Origin: Nectonema munidae
Lineage: Eukaryota; Nematomorpha; Nectonematoida; Nectonematidae
Assembly: GCA_030549495.1 (NCBI GenBank)
Contig: JAUIRK010000902.1
Span: 467,001 to 531,000, forward strand
Length of the DNA: 64,000 nucleotides
Direction: 5' to 3'
Shown here: positions 45,910 through 57,477 of the stretch, piece after piece
Layout: every line of letters begins with the position of its first letter
How positions within the stretch are numbered: the first letter of the stretch is position 1
Notes under the pieces: model-generated
The model's input: only the letters and a program-made list of their open reading frames with translations
Database searches by the model: none
Told to the model about the DNA's origin: nothing
Made by a program: the position numbers and the translations under genes

Positions 45910-46843
45910 GAACTAAAAAAAGCTTAAGAGTGAAGTAAACATATTCATTTTAATTAAAATTACATTATAAATATTTTTCAAATAATTAAAATCTTGGATT
46001 ATAACGTGGATAGAAGCATCAACCATATTTTCAACTTCCATTCTTCTCATCCAAAATGTTGCATCCATCGCTAAAAAAAGTTTAGCTGTATCTTTACTTT
46101 CATATTTCAATATCTCCAAGGCTTCAACTTCTGTGAGCGTGAACGAAATTCTTTTTTCTATAATGGGAAAATTTGAAATTTAGAAAATAATATGTTCCTT
46201 TTCATGTTTTTAGGGTAAAAATTCAAGAATGATATCGTAGTTTTTTTGTTTGGTTTGTTGAAGTTTTCTTTGTACAAATAAAGTGTGATAAGATTTGTAC
46301 CCAAGGTTTTTTTGCATAGGGAAAACTAATACAAGCGTAAAGGTTATATACTTCACCAAGCACATTATAGTAGTCTTTTCTGCAGAACTCTTCAAGTAAA
46401 ATAACATGAAAATCGGTCTCCTCAATAAGTTTATGGAATTCTTTCAATATATCTTATTTTACAAGATGATCTTAAATTAATTTTGAATATGTTGGAAGCT
46501 TCAATACACAAACATTCTTTTTTATTAGTGATTGGGTAATGTCAGGTGATTTTGTTCACATTTTTTCTCACCATAGAAATCAAAAGATTTAATTTTTTCA
46601 AAAGATCCAACTTATTACCAACAATTTTCTCAACTTCTTCTTGTAAGTTAATCATAGCTATTCCGTCAATATCGTTATTTTAATGTAAATAAAATAATAT
46701 ATTATCAATAATGAGAAAGAATGTCAAGCCTTTTATTGATGATAAGATTTTGGAAGGAAGTTTTAAACCTTTAAAAATCTTTCAACTTTTTGTGATGATG
46801 TTTCAAAGTTGATTTGCTTTGCAGTTTTTGCCAAAGTTCCCAT
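45910..46843 (-). pseudogene. SAM-domain protein gene, copy 2 (decayed)
   Basis: Homologue of the gene at 59.8-61.5 kb. The ATG at 46843 starts MGTLAKTAKQINFETSSQKV and L-K-L-P-S-K-I-L, matching exon 1 of the other copy in length and position. Next, near 46665-46540, comes N-D-I-D-G-I-A-M-I-N-L-Q-E-E, the SAM-domain core. Then 46447-46290 gives EFHKLIEETDFHVILLEEF and C-I-S-F-P-Y-A-K-K-P-W, and 46150-45960 gives the T-E-V-E-A-L-E-I-L to M-R-R-M-E-V segment. Parts between these match intron positions of the other copy. Stops occur within or near the SAM part, and the 3' exons are missing, so it is probably dead. It follows the RFEAKH gene at a spacing of about 160 bp. Confidence 0.78.
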
Positions 46844-46999
46844 AAGAGAATAAAAAACTGTGCATTTTTGTTTTATATTATAGAAATAAAATACATAATT
46901 ATATTTAAAATACTTAATTAGTTATTTTAATGTTTAATATATGTAGTGTATTGTATAAATATATGAAGAACAAAACAATAATAGAGAACATTTAATCCC

Positions 47000-47420
47000 A
47001 ACAAAAATCAACGTTATTCAACATCACATTGAAAAGCTGATCTTTATAATGATATATTAGCTATGACCAATTGTAAATTAACATATCAATTTCAATTGCA
47101 AAGTTTTTTACACAAAAAAGTATTTGTATGTTCATTATAATTTATAATTTCGAGTTCTGATGCAAAAAACAACATTATTTTATCAATTATAAATATTTCC
47201 TCTAGATACACCTAGTTTGGTCCTGTTAGGGAATTGAAAGCTAAAACAAAGACATCTCGAACGCCCAAAATTTTGCCTCTATAATTTATTTTTACTGGGC
47301 TTTTGACGCATTTCAAGATACAATTTAATTTTATAATCGAGTTCATCATTTCAGCACGATATATAAAATCCGTGTGTACTAAATAATCCCTAGATTTGTT
47401 TCCATCTTTTGTAAATTGAT
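47000..47420 (-). pseudogene. RFEAKH-type gene, copy 2, 3' part
   Basis: C-terminal part of the gene whose 5' part lies at 52748-53170, separated by the piggyBac insertion at 47425-52743. Readable pieces include GNKSRDYLVHTDFIYRAEMM, then Y-L-E-E-I-F-I-I-D and N-Y-N-E-H-T-N-T-F-L-C-K-K-L-C, which aligns with E-F-D-S-H-L-N-A-F-L-C-E-K-I-S in the copy at 61.6 kb. Stops interrupt the frame. Confidence 0.7.
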
Positions 47421-47639
47421 TTAACCTTAGAACGCCCAAGCCGGTCAATTGACTGTTTTTATAATAAAATCATGTAAAAAAATTTTCAATTCTGTTCTTT
47501 AGGAAGTGAGATTTTAAAAGTCTAATTTTTTAGTTCTCGCTCCAGAGCCTGTCAATTGACCGGCTATGAAAAAATCTCATATAGCATTTATAAAAAAGCT
47601 TTTTTTATTTATGTAAGCAGAATAAAACAAATTTTTATT

Positions 47640-48470
47640 TATTGACATTTGGAACACAATTTTTACACACATTTATGGAACATGTGCCACAAACGTAATC
47701 TGAACAATTGTAACATGTGATTCGTATTTTGTTCTTCTTGCAAATTCTATACGTCGTTCTTCGTGTTTCCCCATCGTCTGACTTCTGAGTTTTAGCACCA
47801 ATCAAGCTGACAGTGTTGATTTTTTTTCCGTCTGACTCTGCCTTCTTCACACAATTCTTCTCCTAGCTGAATCAAAAACTCTCTTTGACTCGTTTTGCTT
47901 ATTTCAAAAGACTTGCATATTATAAAAGAATTCAAGCAAACTATTTCTATCAAGTTGAAAAAAACAGAAAGAGGCCATCTCCTTGACTCGGATTTTGTGA
48001 AATATATTTTCAGCATTTCATCAGCTGATCCACACCTCCTTTGGTTTCGTTGTAAAAATGTTCTGATCGAGTTTTTTCTTTTCGTCATCTCTTATTTTCA
48101 CTTCATCATGCATCGAGGATAATAAATAAACCACGTCGTTCTTTTTAGCTTTGTAACATAACAAGGATATGTTTTCGTTTTGAGTAAAGGCACTTTTAGT
48201 TAGATAGAGTTTATCTTTCTTATCAATTTTTATTTCAGCTGGAATTTCGTTTTTGTTCGATCTCAACGTCCCAAACATGGTTGTTTTACTACACAAAAGT
48301 TTTTTTGCTAGACAACTTGTGGAAAAATTGTCCATCGTTATGTTCAGCTTTTTCGTCACTGCTTGAATCACTTTCTAAAGTACCTTGATCAATTACGCTA
48401 TATTCATTATCAGAATAAGTTAAATTTGAAGTGTCAGAATCTGATTCACTATCAACATCAACTCACAAAT
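47640..48470 (-). pseudogene. piggyBac transposase, internally deleted
   Basis: The N-terminal acidic part (VDVDSESDSDTSNLTYSDNE near 48470-48410) runs almost directly into the C-terminal catalytic part: M-D-N-F-S-T-S, L-A-K-K-L-L, MFGTLRSNKNEIP (family: D-N-F-F-T-S-x-x-L and G-T-x-R-x-N-K-R-E-I-P), then SRRWPLSVFFNLIEIVCLNS. The end holds the Cys-rich finger C-K-K-N-K, CYNCSDYVCGTC and C-K-N-C at 47641-47760. The central region with the first catalytic Asp residues is missing, and frames shift between parts. The gene is dead. Confidence 0.88.
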
Positions 48471-48851
48471 TGGAAAAATATGAATTTTTAGACGTCAACA
48501 TTTGCCAAGCTATAACGAAAGTAAAGTGAATATAGAATGAAACGTTGAAAAAAAATAAAAATAAATTTCAAAATTGTCAAAATAAGAAGAAAAAAATATT
48601 ATTTGTTGATTTTATTGATTAGATGTTATTAATGTTTTTTATAATGATTATTATATTAACTGTGTTCTGAATATTTCATATATATACATAAATAATATAT
48701 GATAATCTTTTTGATTTTTTGCTTTTTATTTTGTACCACAGTAAAATAATACTAACAATTATTATATTATTACTAGACGGTCCTGTGTTTGTCTCTCGCT
48801 TCGCTCGAGACGTAGGATTCTAAATCTCAAAAAGCTAGGACGCCACATTCT

Positions 48852-49017
48852 AGCACGTGTGACAGATCATTGCTACTGTGATTCTAGGACGTGTGACAGA
48901 TCATTGCTACTGTGATTCTAGGACGTGTGACAGATCATTGCTACTGTGATTCTAGGACGTGTGACAGATCATTGGTACGGTGATTCTAGGAAGTGTGACA
49001 GATCATTGGTACCGCGT
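48852..49017 (+). repeat. 34-bp minisatellite, 5 units
   Basis: Unit GACGTGTGACAGATCATTGC followed by TACTGTGATTCTAG, repeated about five times with the last two diverged. It is preceded by a small hairpin, GTCTCTCGCTTCGCTCGAGAC-like, at 48800-48820 (GTCTC/GAGAC stem). It lies inside the piggyBac. Confidence 0.95.
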
Positions 49018-51095
49018 GAAATAATTTAAATGAGACAATATAAATTAAGTATATGATTATAATTTATTTTTTACTATATAAAATCTGAAAAACATTAATG
49101 AAAGGTAGAAAGATCTATTTATTTAAATTAAAAATAGATTAATCTATAGAATTAGCAAATTAGATTATCATTAAAAATAAATTAAAGCAGACATTATAAA
49201 TAAATAATATGTAATCTATATAAAATCTAAAAAACCTTAATCAAAATAAGAAAGATCTATTTATTTAAATAAACATAGATTCGTACTAAATCTATTGAAA
49301 ACTCTTAATACTTAAAAAATAAAATTTTAAATAGAGTTTAGAAAAAATAAAATTTATAAACTAAATAATTTAAATTAAAGAAATCTATTATTGAGAAATA
49401 AAATTTATAAACTAAATAATTCAGATTTAATAGAAATCTATAAACTTTAGTTATTTAAAAATTATCAATAGTAGGTATCAATTTATAGAAATCTAAATAA
49501 CAAAATTTATAGATTAAAAAAACAACTTTAATAAAGAATCTTGTTTTATTAAAAATATAGATTTGAAATAGTAACATACAAATTTATTATCTTTTTGAGA
49601 AGAATGAATAAACCCATCAACCATTAATTGAATTGGATATATTGAGAATGAAAATTTTTTTTAATGCAAATGAATTTTTTTGATTGGTTAAATTAAGTAC
49701 ATTATATACGTATATACAAAATATGCAAATATATATGAAATTTTTTTGAATTAAAATATTTATGATAAATTAAAGTTAATATTGTTATTTAGAATGATAA
49801 GAGGTTTCTAAAAATATATAAAATTTGCTTTTTTGTTGAATATATGTGAAGTCATAATTTTGAGGTCGTTTGAAAGGGCCTGAAAAATCGAAAATTAAAA
49901 AAATGGAAAATTCAAAAATTTTAAAACGTATTCTGATAGAGTTTGATACGCTGATTCTGAATATGTAATTTATTTGAAATGAATCGATTGATTTTTTAAT
50001 TTTTTTTGAGGTCAAAGTTGGAATTTTTGTCATTTTTTCAAGTTCAAAGGCTAAAAAAAGTATTTTAAAAAAAATTAATTTAAAATATTTTTACATTTTC
50101 GTAATCAGTATAAAATTTGCTTTAAAATGAGATATTAAAATTAAAAATTGGATGAGTTTGAAATTTTTCAAAAATTTTGTATGGGTCTCCCTTACAATTT
50201 TTTAAAAAAATAAAAAAAATTATTTTCCAATTTTTTCACCGTAGTATGATTAAATAATAGGTTTATTTTATGAATATGCAAAAAATATAAAAAAAAATAT
50301 TTAATTTTTTATTTTACACGCCAAAATATAGTGAAACATAGCAAAATTGTGCATATTGTTCAAGGGCTGATAAAAAAAAATTTTGAATTTGTATCAAAAC
50401 CAAAAATAATTCAAAAATGTAGGTAAAAGGATGCTCTTTAAGATGCGCATGGTTTAAAATGTTTTTTAAAAAATTTCTCGCATAAAATTTTCTTTAAAAG
50501 CTAAAAATTTGAAAATATTGACACAAAGTTTTTTTTAAAATTGTTAAAATCAAAAAAAATATACCAAAAATAAATATTTTTCAAAATTTTAAAATTCTAA
50601 AATAAAATTTAAGCAATTTTGAATAAGATGATGTAAAAATTAGAAAAAAATAATTTTCTTTTGATGTAAAATTTTTGAATCAAAAATGTCAACTTTTTGA
50701 AAATTCAAACCTTTTTTATAAAAAATGGTATATTTTTTTTCGAAATTTTTTTTTATAAAATCATTTATATATAAAAGTACTTTAACTCACTTGAAATTTT
50801 TTTTTTAATTTTTGAAACATCTCGCGGGAATTGAAAAAGTGAGAAAATTTAGAGTTCAAGTGCGGGTCAATGAACTCACTGTCAGGTCATTTAACTTAGA
50901 CCACGTGATAGCGCTAGCGAAATGAGGCAGGTTAACATTTAATAGCTTGGAAAAATCTTTTTTAATCTAAAAGAAATTTGACTTTGAATGGAAAAAGTAA
51001 AAGAAAATCGGTTCGGTGAAATATATATATATATATGATTCGGTTGAAATTATGATTCGGTTGAAATTATTATATTATAGAATATATATACATTA
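49018..51095. other. AT-rich interior of the piggyBac
   Basis: No coding sequence is recognised. 50810-50945 is less AT-rich (CTCGCGGGAATTG, CCACGTGATAGCGCTAGCG). A reverse frame at 49785-50033 has no family motif. This may include further unrecognised insertions, because an autonomous piggyBac is usually shorter than 5 kb. Confidence 0.45.
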
Positions 51096-51429
51096 TACAG
51101 TCGAACCTCGGTTTTCGAAAGTCTCGATACTCGTACAATTCGGTTTTCGACCAAAAAAACCGAGCCAAAATTGTTCCTGTTTCCGAACAGAATTCGGTAT
51201 TCATCCAGCTGCCAAAACGTGATGAACGCAAATTTTCAAGGAATAGTAACACGTAGAAATAATAAGGTTTTAATGTTACATAGAAGAACATTACAATCTT
51301 CTTTCTTCCCATATTAACACTCAATTTAATAGATAAACACACATGAACAACTGTCTGTTTTATATTTATATAAAACATACACATAGAATTGATAACACAT
51401 TTACACATTATATTTCTAAAAATATAAGT

Positions 51430-52310
51430 GACGAGGATAAAGAAAAGCGAAAAACTAAGAGAGTAACCCTAGAAGTAAAGAAGGAAATAATAGCAAAATA
51501 TGAAAATGGAGTATGACATACCGAAATCTACATTATCAACGTTATCGAAAAATAAATAGATTAGCTGCTCATGTTGCAAAAGGATCTAAATTCTAAAGTG
51601 ATTAGTAAACAAAGATCACAGATAATAATTGAAGAAGTTGAAAAGTTACGGTTAGCTCGTGCTTATTAATGAGAAACAGTTGAAAGGGGATATTGTGAGT
51701 GAAGCATTTATCTGTGAAAATGTCTAAATATTTATGGCAATCTAGTTAATAATAAAATCCATGGTGCAAGTTGGATTTTAAAGCAAGCAGAGGATAGTTC
51801 GAAAAGTTTACAAAAAGAAGAGGATTTGACAGTGTCCTCTTGCAGCATAGAGAGGCGGCAAGTTCAAAGAAGGAAGGAGCAGAGAAGTTTAAAAAAGAAT
51901 TTAATGATTTCATAAAAGCGGAAGGTTTTCTCCTAGAACAGGTTTTTAATGGAGGCGAAACAGGTTTGTTTATTTTAGAAAAAGTTTCCAAACCGCACTT
52001 ATATAACAAAAGAGGAAAAAGCGCTACCAGCTCATAAACCTATGAAGGACAGGTTGACTCTTTTGATGTGGGGAAACACGGTGACTACAAACAGAACAGT
52101 AAACATGTTCAATGACAATGTGATGACTCATTTTAAAAAATATTAAAGAGCCGACAAAAACAACAAACGCTTGAAAATTATTTATTGAAAAGGACAGATA
52201 CTCCGAAGTAAATCCTACCTGAGCCTAAAATACAAAGATTAGTTGTAGAACAAAATGAAAACTGTGATTCCCAAAAAGTTACTATAGAAGAGGGCTCTAC
52301 TTCTGAGTAG
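51430..52310 (+). pseudogene. Tigger transposase relic
   Basis: Readable fragments in order: KRVTLEVKKEIIAKYENGV (helix-turn-helix start), S-T-L-S-T-like region, A-S-S-K-K-E-G-A-E-K-F, then LLEQVFNGGETGLF (family: Q-V-F-N-A-D-E-T-G-L-F, with Gly where the first catalytic Asp should be) and H-K-P-M-K-D-R-L-T-L-L-M. The tail T-I-E-E-G-S-T-S-E precedes a stop at about 52309. Many stops and shifts are present. The lost catalytic Asp alone would make it inactive. Confidence 0.82.
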
Positions 52311-52380
52311 TAACTTGCTCTGTTATTCACATGTACGTTATGAACAAAGATTTTTTCTATAATTTTTCCATTTAGTAATA

Positions 52381-52579
52381 CAGTGGTACTTTGGTTTTTG
52401 ACCATGATTTGTTTGTACAAAGTCCTACATACATGAACAGTACAGTTGATTTGGTATTTGAGAACGGATTATTTGCTTTAACATCAATTCTTATGGGAAT
52501 AAGTGATTCGGTATTCGAACAAATGTGTTTTCGAACACTTTTTAGGAACGAATTGTGGTCGAAAACCGAGGTACCACTG
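52381..52579. mobile_element. 199-bp Tigger MITE or duplicated Tigger end
   Basis: CAGTGGTACTTTGGTTTTTG at 52381 faces the same sequence inverted at 52579, with TA on both outer sides (52379-52380 and 52580-52581). So the last 199 bp of the Tigger relic is itself a complete short inverted-repeat unit. Either a MITE inserted at the Tigger end and replaced it, or the Tigger 3' end was duplicated in inverted form. Confidence 0.7.
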
Positions 52580-52747
52580 TAATGTATATAAATATTATTT
52601 AATATTTTTTGATTATAAGTATTATTTGATGTTATTAATAATATAAATGTGTTTATGTTACAGTTGTTACATACTAATACATTTACAAGTCAATTGACCG
52701 CCATGGACCTTAAAGGTATAAAAAAATCTGGGGCGTTCTAGGGTTAA

Positions 52748-53170
52748 ACACGCACATCTCTAGTGAAAAAAGGCAAATGACTTTTCGATTGCTTTGAAAT
52801 TTTTCCATTTCATGCTTTTCAAAGGGTTATGTTTAGCTTCAAATCTTAGCCACAAAGGTTACGCCCTGGTTCAAAACATTGGTCAGTTTGGTCAGCAGAG
52901 TGAGTTAAGTAGTGCATTTTGGTGGTATACTTACACAGGGGTGTAAACGTTGAAAGTTTTTGTTATGGTTGTGTAGGAGGATATGGAGAGAATTTAATCT
53001 ATCATCAGAAGCTATAGGCGATATACACAACTAAGATATTTTTAAAAGTTGTATATAGTCAATCCAATTTTTATCAATCTGAGGAATCATTTCACATTAA
53101 TAGTACAATCATAAAATTTTTGGTTTCCACTGCTGTCATTGGAAAAATATATTGTAAACTTAAATGTTAC
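52748..53170 (-). pseudogene. RFEAKH-type gene, copy 2, 5' part
   Basis: Minus-strand fragments match the gene at 61.6-62.6 kb: A-V-E-T-K-N-F-M-I-V-L, IDKNWIDYIQLLKIS, ISPIASDDRLNSLH (ISPIASDVTLNFLF in the other copy), K-M-H-Y-L-T-H, and a shifted, stop-bearing version of the R-F-E-A-K-H region followed by M-K-W-K-N-F-K-A-I-E-K-S. The gene then runs into the piggyBac at the TTAA and resumes at 47420. Confidence 0.75.
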
Positions 53171-53604
53171 TTTTCTAAAGAAGACGTTTTATCGTTCTTT
53201 TGACGTAAATCAAATAGAAAATTTTCCAATAAATAATTAAGTTTTTCCAAAGAAAAATTTTCTTTTTGTTATAAAGAAACGCATTCAACATTAGTTTAAT
53301 TTCAAGCGGTACAAAACCCTCAAGTAAAATATTCATGGGATCATGGAGAATATCTTTTGTTAAATGAAAATATTACTTTACGTTAAATTATGATATTTTG
53401 GTTTTATGGGATTTTATTTTTTTTTTTAGATTTTGCTCTGTTTATGTCTTTTGACACTGGCTGCAGGTATCTCTTTTATTTCTCACCCTAAAATGTCTAT
53501 TTAAAGCGGATCTGCCACACAAATGTGTATGCATTCTTTGGACATTTGATAACTTATATAAGACCATCAATTGCTGTTTCATTTACTATTCCTATCTTAA
53601 TTAT
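53171..53604. other. Unassigned AT-rich DNA
   Basis: The upstream exons of RFEAKH copy 2 would be expected here but none is recognised. Confidence 0.4.
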
Positions 53605-54060
53605 TGTAAGGGGAGGACTTTCAAGCGTTTTCCAAAAAAGACAATAAATTTTTCTGAATTCCTACTCCTCTCGTCTATTCTATTTCATTCTTAATTAATC
53701 TTAATGTAAACTTTAACCCCCGCCCTATTAAACTTAACGTCAACAATGAATGAGGACGTATATATAGCCCTTCTTTCTCACTTCAAATAGATGCGCACCA
53801 TCTCCAAATTATGTGTAGAAAGGGGGTAAAGATATAAATTAACAATAAAGAAATTGGAAATTTTATTGAATAAAAAAATCATTCATTAATTTTCAGTTGT
53901 TCCATCTTTTTAAAAAAATGTTTTATTGAGAAAAATAAATAAAAAAACACATCCAAATTACATAACTTTTGTGAGGTAATTTCTATCAAAAATGTAAAAC
54001 AGAACTAAAGTTAGAAAACATGATATTACAATTTTTTCATTCTTTTTAGTGTATAGGAAT
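53605..54060 (+). repeat. Dispersed repeat R2, copy 2
   Basis: Homologous to 1785-2230, same orientation. Confidence 0.8.
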
Positions 54061-54142
54061 ATGTGTAAGTTAGTTAGACTATCAAAAATGGTATAAAATA
54101 AAGATAAAATTGTACAAACAAAAATCAAACAATAAATTTGCA

Positions 54143-54360
54143 TTACTTCATTTTTCTCAGCATCATTCAAAAATAGTAGCTAAATTGGTGCAAACTACAA
54201 AAACTAAAATAACTGTTAACATTTTGCAATGATTTGCCTTTTATAACTTTTAAGGAAAAAAAGTATCAGAAAAAGTTATAGAGCTTCAACAAAAAGTAAA
54301 CATTTTTACAGCATAACTTAAGTTTTTTGAAAACCAATTTGACGTTTCCCCTACAGCAGT
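54143..54360 (+). repeat. Dispersed repeat R1, copy 2
   Basis: Homologous to 945-1210 but inverted. It ends where a hAT-type end (CAGTGATTCCCAACC) begins at about 54357. Confidence 0.75.
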
Positions 54361-54514
54361 GATTCCCAACCGGTGTGCCGCGGCACTAAAGTTTTAAAGT
54401 TTCTTTATTTTACCTCATTTTTTATTTTTTTTGAATATAATTTTTTTTAGGCAGACGATGGTTTATCAAATAGAAACTAGTAGAGGAGGAGTGAAATTAG
54501 TTGACGATCTAAAC

Positions 54515-54875
54515 CAGTGGTTCCCAACCTTTTTTATCCCGTTCTCCCTTTTTTTTTTACCTGTGGACCCCTACAACTGAATAGTTTGAGCCAACAAAAT
54601 TAATCAAAGATTTTTATGCAATAAATGATTGTAGTCATCTGATTAAATCGTATGCTTATTCATATGAAATCAGAGAAATCGTAAAGCATGACATAAAATG
54701 TGAATAAAATTTTTTTCCAATTAAAATATAAATTTTTCAAAAATATTGTAACTAATAAAAAGGATATATAAACATTCAAAACATAAAACTTTAAAAAAGG
54801 AAAGAAAATATTTATTTAAAAAAGCTTTAAATATATATATTTATATTGATTTGGAAAATAGAAGTATATTAAAGG
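54515..54875 (+). mobile_element. hAT-type MITE, second copy (right end lost)
   Basis: It starts CAGTGGTTCCCAACC and follows the MITE at 3296-3688 closely to about 54872. The right inverted end is not found at the expected place; instead TTCCATGGACCCCTAGGGG follows, which looks like extra MITE interior. A related end, CAGTGATTCCCAACC with GGTGTGCCGCGGCAC, lies just upstream at about 54357. Confidence 0.8.
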
Positions 54876-55400
54876 AGATTCAGCATGAGTAGTTTGAAGT
54901 AGAATTTCCATGGACCCCTAGGGGATCTAAAATATATTTACCGAATAGATCGAAAATGGGTCGGGATAATCTATGCCACAAATTTATATGCCACAAATTG
55001 GAGTGAAAGGAAATCAAAATAAGTAAATTAAAAAGAACAAATTTTTTTATATAAAACTCAAAACTTAATTTACATTAATTTGTTTTATGTTAGATGAAAT
55101 TCGTATATTTTTATAAATATAAAAAGAACTTTACAATAAATATCACATAATAGTGTATTTATATTATATATGTTTTTTCAGCATAAAGTATCCTACTCGC
55201 GGCCTTCTGGCCTTTAGATCTTTATAATCTTTTATTAGTTCATACTTTGCATATTTTTTTGCAAACTCATCAATTTCTCATCATTTTCTTCTTCTTCTTC
55301 TAAAAGCTCTAAGCCTCACTGATAATATAAGAATGTAAAATAATAAATTGATTTTCGTTTATAAACTATAAAATTTTCAAACTTTTGAAAATTTGTTGTT

Positions 55401-55545
55401 TTGCCAGAGGGCCTAGTGGTAAGAGAGTGGGGTCGCTATCCAGATGGTCGGTGTTTGACCCCTGAGAAGTGATGATCCTTATATCAGTCCAGCTATGGAA
55501 AATTATTCTTCTCTTGGATGCGAAACCGATAACTAAAAAAAATTC
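55401..55545 (+). mobile_element. Candidate tRNA-derived SINE
   Basis: GGGCCTAGTGGTAAGAGAG at 55409 resembles a tRNA 5' part with an A box, and GGTGTTTGACCCCTG near 55449 resembles a B box, about 40 bp further on, as in tRNA genes. The rest (GATCCTTATATCAGTCCAGC to the A-rich AACTAAAAAAAA) would be the SINE body and tail. Stem pairing is imperfect, so it is not a working tRNA gene. Confidence 0.5.
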
Positions 55546-56229
55546 ATTAAAACTTTTATTATAGCTCCTTAACCGTATTTGTGACGGGCTATTTTTATTT
55601 CCTTAGTGACTTGTTGCGAATCTATTGGTCTTGTTCATTTTTCATGAAAATCAATCAAACCAGAGAAAAATGAATTAAAATTATTAATCAATGCAAAATA
55701 TATAAACTTAAAAATATATTTGAATTCCATATATTTTTGGCTTAACATCGTCCTAATTTAATTAATAAACCAAATAATGGTAATTAACTCACCCAAAATA
55801 GTTCACTTGTCAGTAAATTAGCTTTCACAAATGATTTAGCACCAAACCTATTTTAAAATAAACTTATCTTACATAGAAATTCAAACATGCTTAATTTGAT
55901 TCTAAAAATACTTTTGTCACTCTAGATTTAATTTGCGGTTAGTATTTAACTTTGTTTAATTTGTGGTGAGATATTTTTGTTAATTTTATTTCTTAATGTA
56001 CTAATGATTTTATCCATCTAATAAATAGGGATGTCAGACTAATTCACATTATGCATACTAATTTGAAAAACTAAGACATAAAATGCATTGAACATTGTAA
56101 TAAAAACATATTTTATTTAAAATATTATGAAATAATTTTCCTGGATATATCATTAATTATATTTGCAAGATGACATATTTTTTTACAGTAATGGCCATAA
56201 ACTTAGCCAAAAAGTGAAATGGTCAATTT

Positions 56230-57215
56230 CGTTTAAAAATATTTTACTTAAAATGTTTGGAAGAAAATTTTTGGATGAAACTATAAAATTTGATTAAGAT
56301 TTTCACATCTAATTACAAAAACTTTATCCAAAAATGAAATCAGCCAGTTAATATATATTTAAATATAATATATGGTTTAAATAATATATTTTGTTGAGAA
56401 TATAAATAGCATTATAGAAAATCATTTTTAGACGTCGACGAAAAATATTGAATGACATTTTCACAATCAACTTGCAAAAAAATATATCTATTTAAATTGT
56501 GGATAAATATTTTGCGGGACACTTTCTCAGACGTAAACCGAAAAATTGTTTGACAACCTAATTGCAAAAAATGACTCCAGAATTCAAATTGGCATACTTG
56601 ATTTGGTATAAAATAAATATTCTATTTAAAATTTGAATAATATTCTTGGAGAAAAATTACAGACGTTAACGGCAAAAATAATTGAAACTTTTAGATATTT
56701 TGACATCCTAATTGCATAAACTTATTACGGAAATTAAATCAGAATGAAAAATTTTGTATAAAAATATAATTTATTTAAAAATTGAATAGGTTTGGATACA
56801 ATTTTCGAACGTAAACGTAAATTTGATTGACACTTTCAGAAATTTTTACACCCTAATTGCAAAAAAAGATTCAGAAATGATATCAGCATTGTCGTTTTGG
56901 TATATAAATTTGTATCAATGTTTTGATAAGTAAATTTATCCTCAACCAAAATTTTGATTAATGTATAAATGTTATGTGTTTCAATATATAAATGATTATC
57001 AATTTTCAAGTGTGCATCTAATGTAAACACTAAGTTATAAGTTATAAGTTATAGACATTTTAATATAAAAATCTTATTGAAAAAAATGTAATTTGATTTT
57101 GACCGTTTTTGACATGAGATGGTCATTCAGCTATTTTAAAAATAGAATCAAAGATGCAGCTACCGATTTTAGGGAAAGGTACAAAGCATATGATTCAGCC
57201 AATTTTGTACAATAT
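56230..57215 (+). repeat. Family-B tandem units plus tail, copy 3
   Basis: About five units of 130-160 bp with CAGACGTnAACCGAAAAATT, TAATTGCAAAAAnnnA and TTTGGTATAnAA, then the tail from about 56955 (ATGTATAAATGTTATGTGTT, TTTTTGACATGAGATGGTCA, ATGATTCAGCCAATTTTG). It is the longest of three blocks. The short frame 57093-57338 lies in the tail, and the homologous tail at 20.6 kb does not keep it open. Confidence 0.75.
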
Positions 57216-57477
57216 AAATTATTATATAAAAAATATAGATTAAGTATTAAACACAAATCCTTTAAATTTGCCTCACCCCAAAAATTTAAAGAATGCCTGA
57301 CTCTGATTAGTATTAGAATAACGAACATGCGTTCATAAATTCGAAAATTTTGGGGAAAAAATCAATTAGTGGAAGTATTTATATTAGGCAGAGATTGGTT
57401 ATGTGATATAAAAAACAACATAATGCGGAATAAAGGTAAAAGAACTGTTAAGCACAATTACACCGCTTGTATCGAAC

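Larger units (their letters stand above)
51098..52579 (+). mobile_element. Tigger/pogo-type transposon relic
   Basis: The left end CAGTCGAACCTCGGTTTTCG and right end (reversed) CAGTGGTACCTCGGTTTTCG are the Tigger terminal form, each flanked by TA (51096-51097 and 52580-52581). The interior holds a decayed transposase. It is nested in the piggyBac. Confidence 0.88.
47425..52743 (-). mobile_element. piggyBac transposon, 5.3 kb, TTAA-flanked
   Basis: The ends are CCTTAGAACGCCC (left) and, reversed, CCCTAGAACGCCCC (right), each directly bordered by TTAA (47421-47424 and 52744-52747). The palindrome GTCAATTGAC lies near both ends (47444-47453, 47551-47560 and 52689-52698), a subterminal repeat. 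The transposase remnant is on the minus strand at 47.6-48.5 kb. The right half contains a Tigger insertion (51098-52579). The host gene halves on either side belong to one RFEAKH gene, which confirms the borders. Confidence 0.93.

Noticed and set aside
47425-52743. Active autonomous piggyBac
   Set aside because: The transposase lacks its central catalytic part and the element carries a Tigger insertion.
57093-57338. 81-codon frame in the family-B tail
   Set aside because: The homologous tail at 20.4-20.65 kb does not preserve the frame, so it is non-coding repeat.
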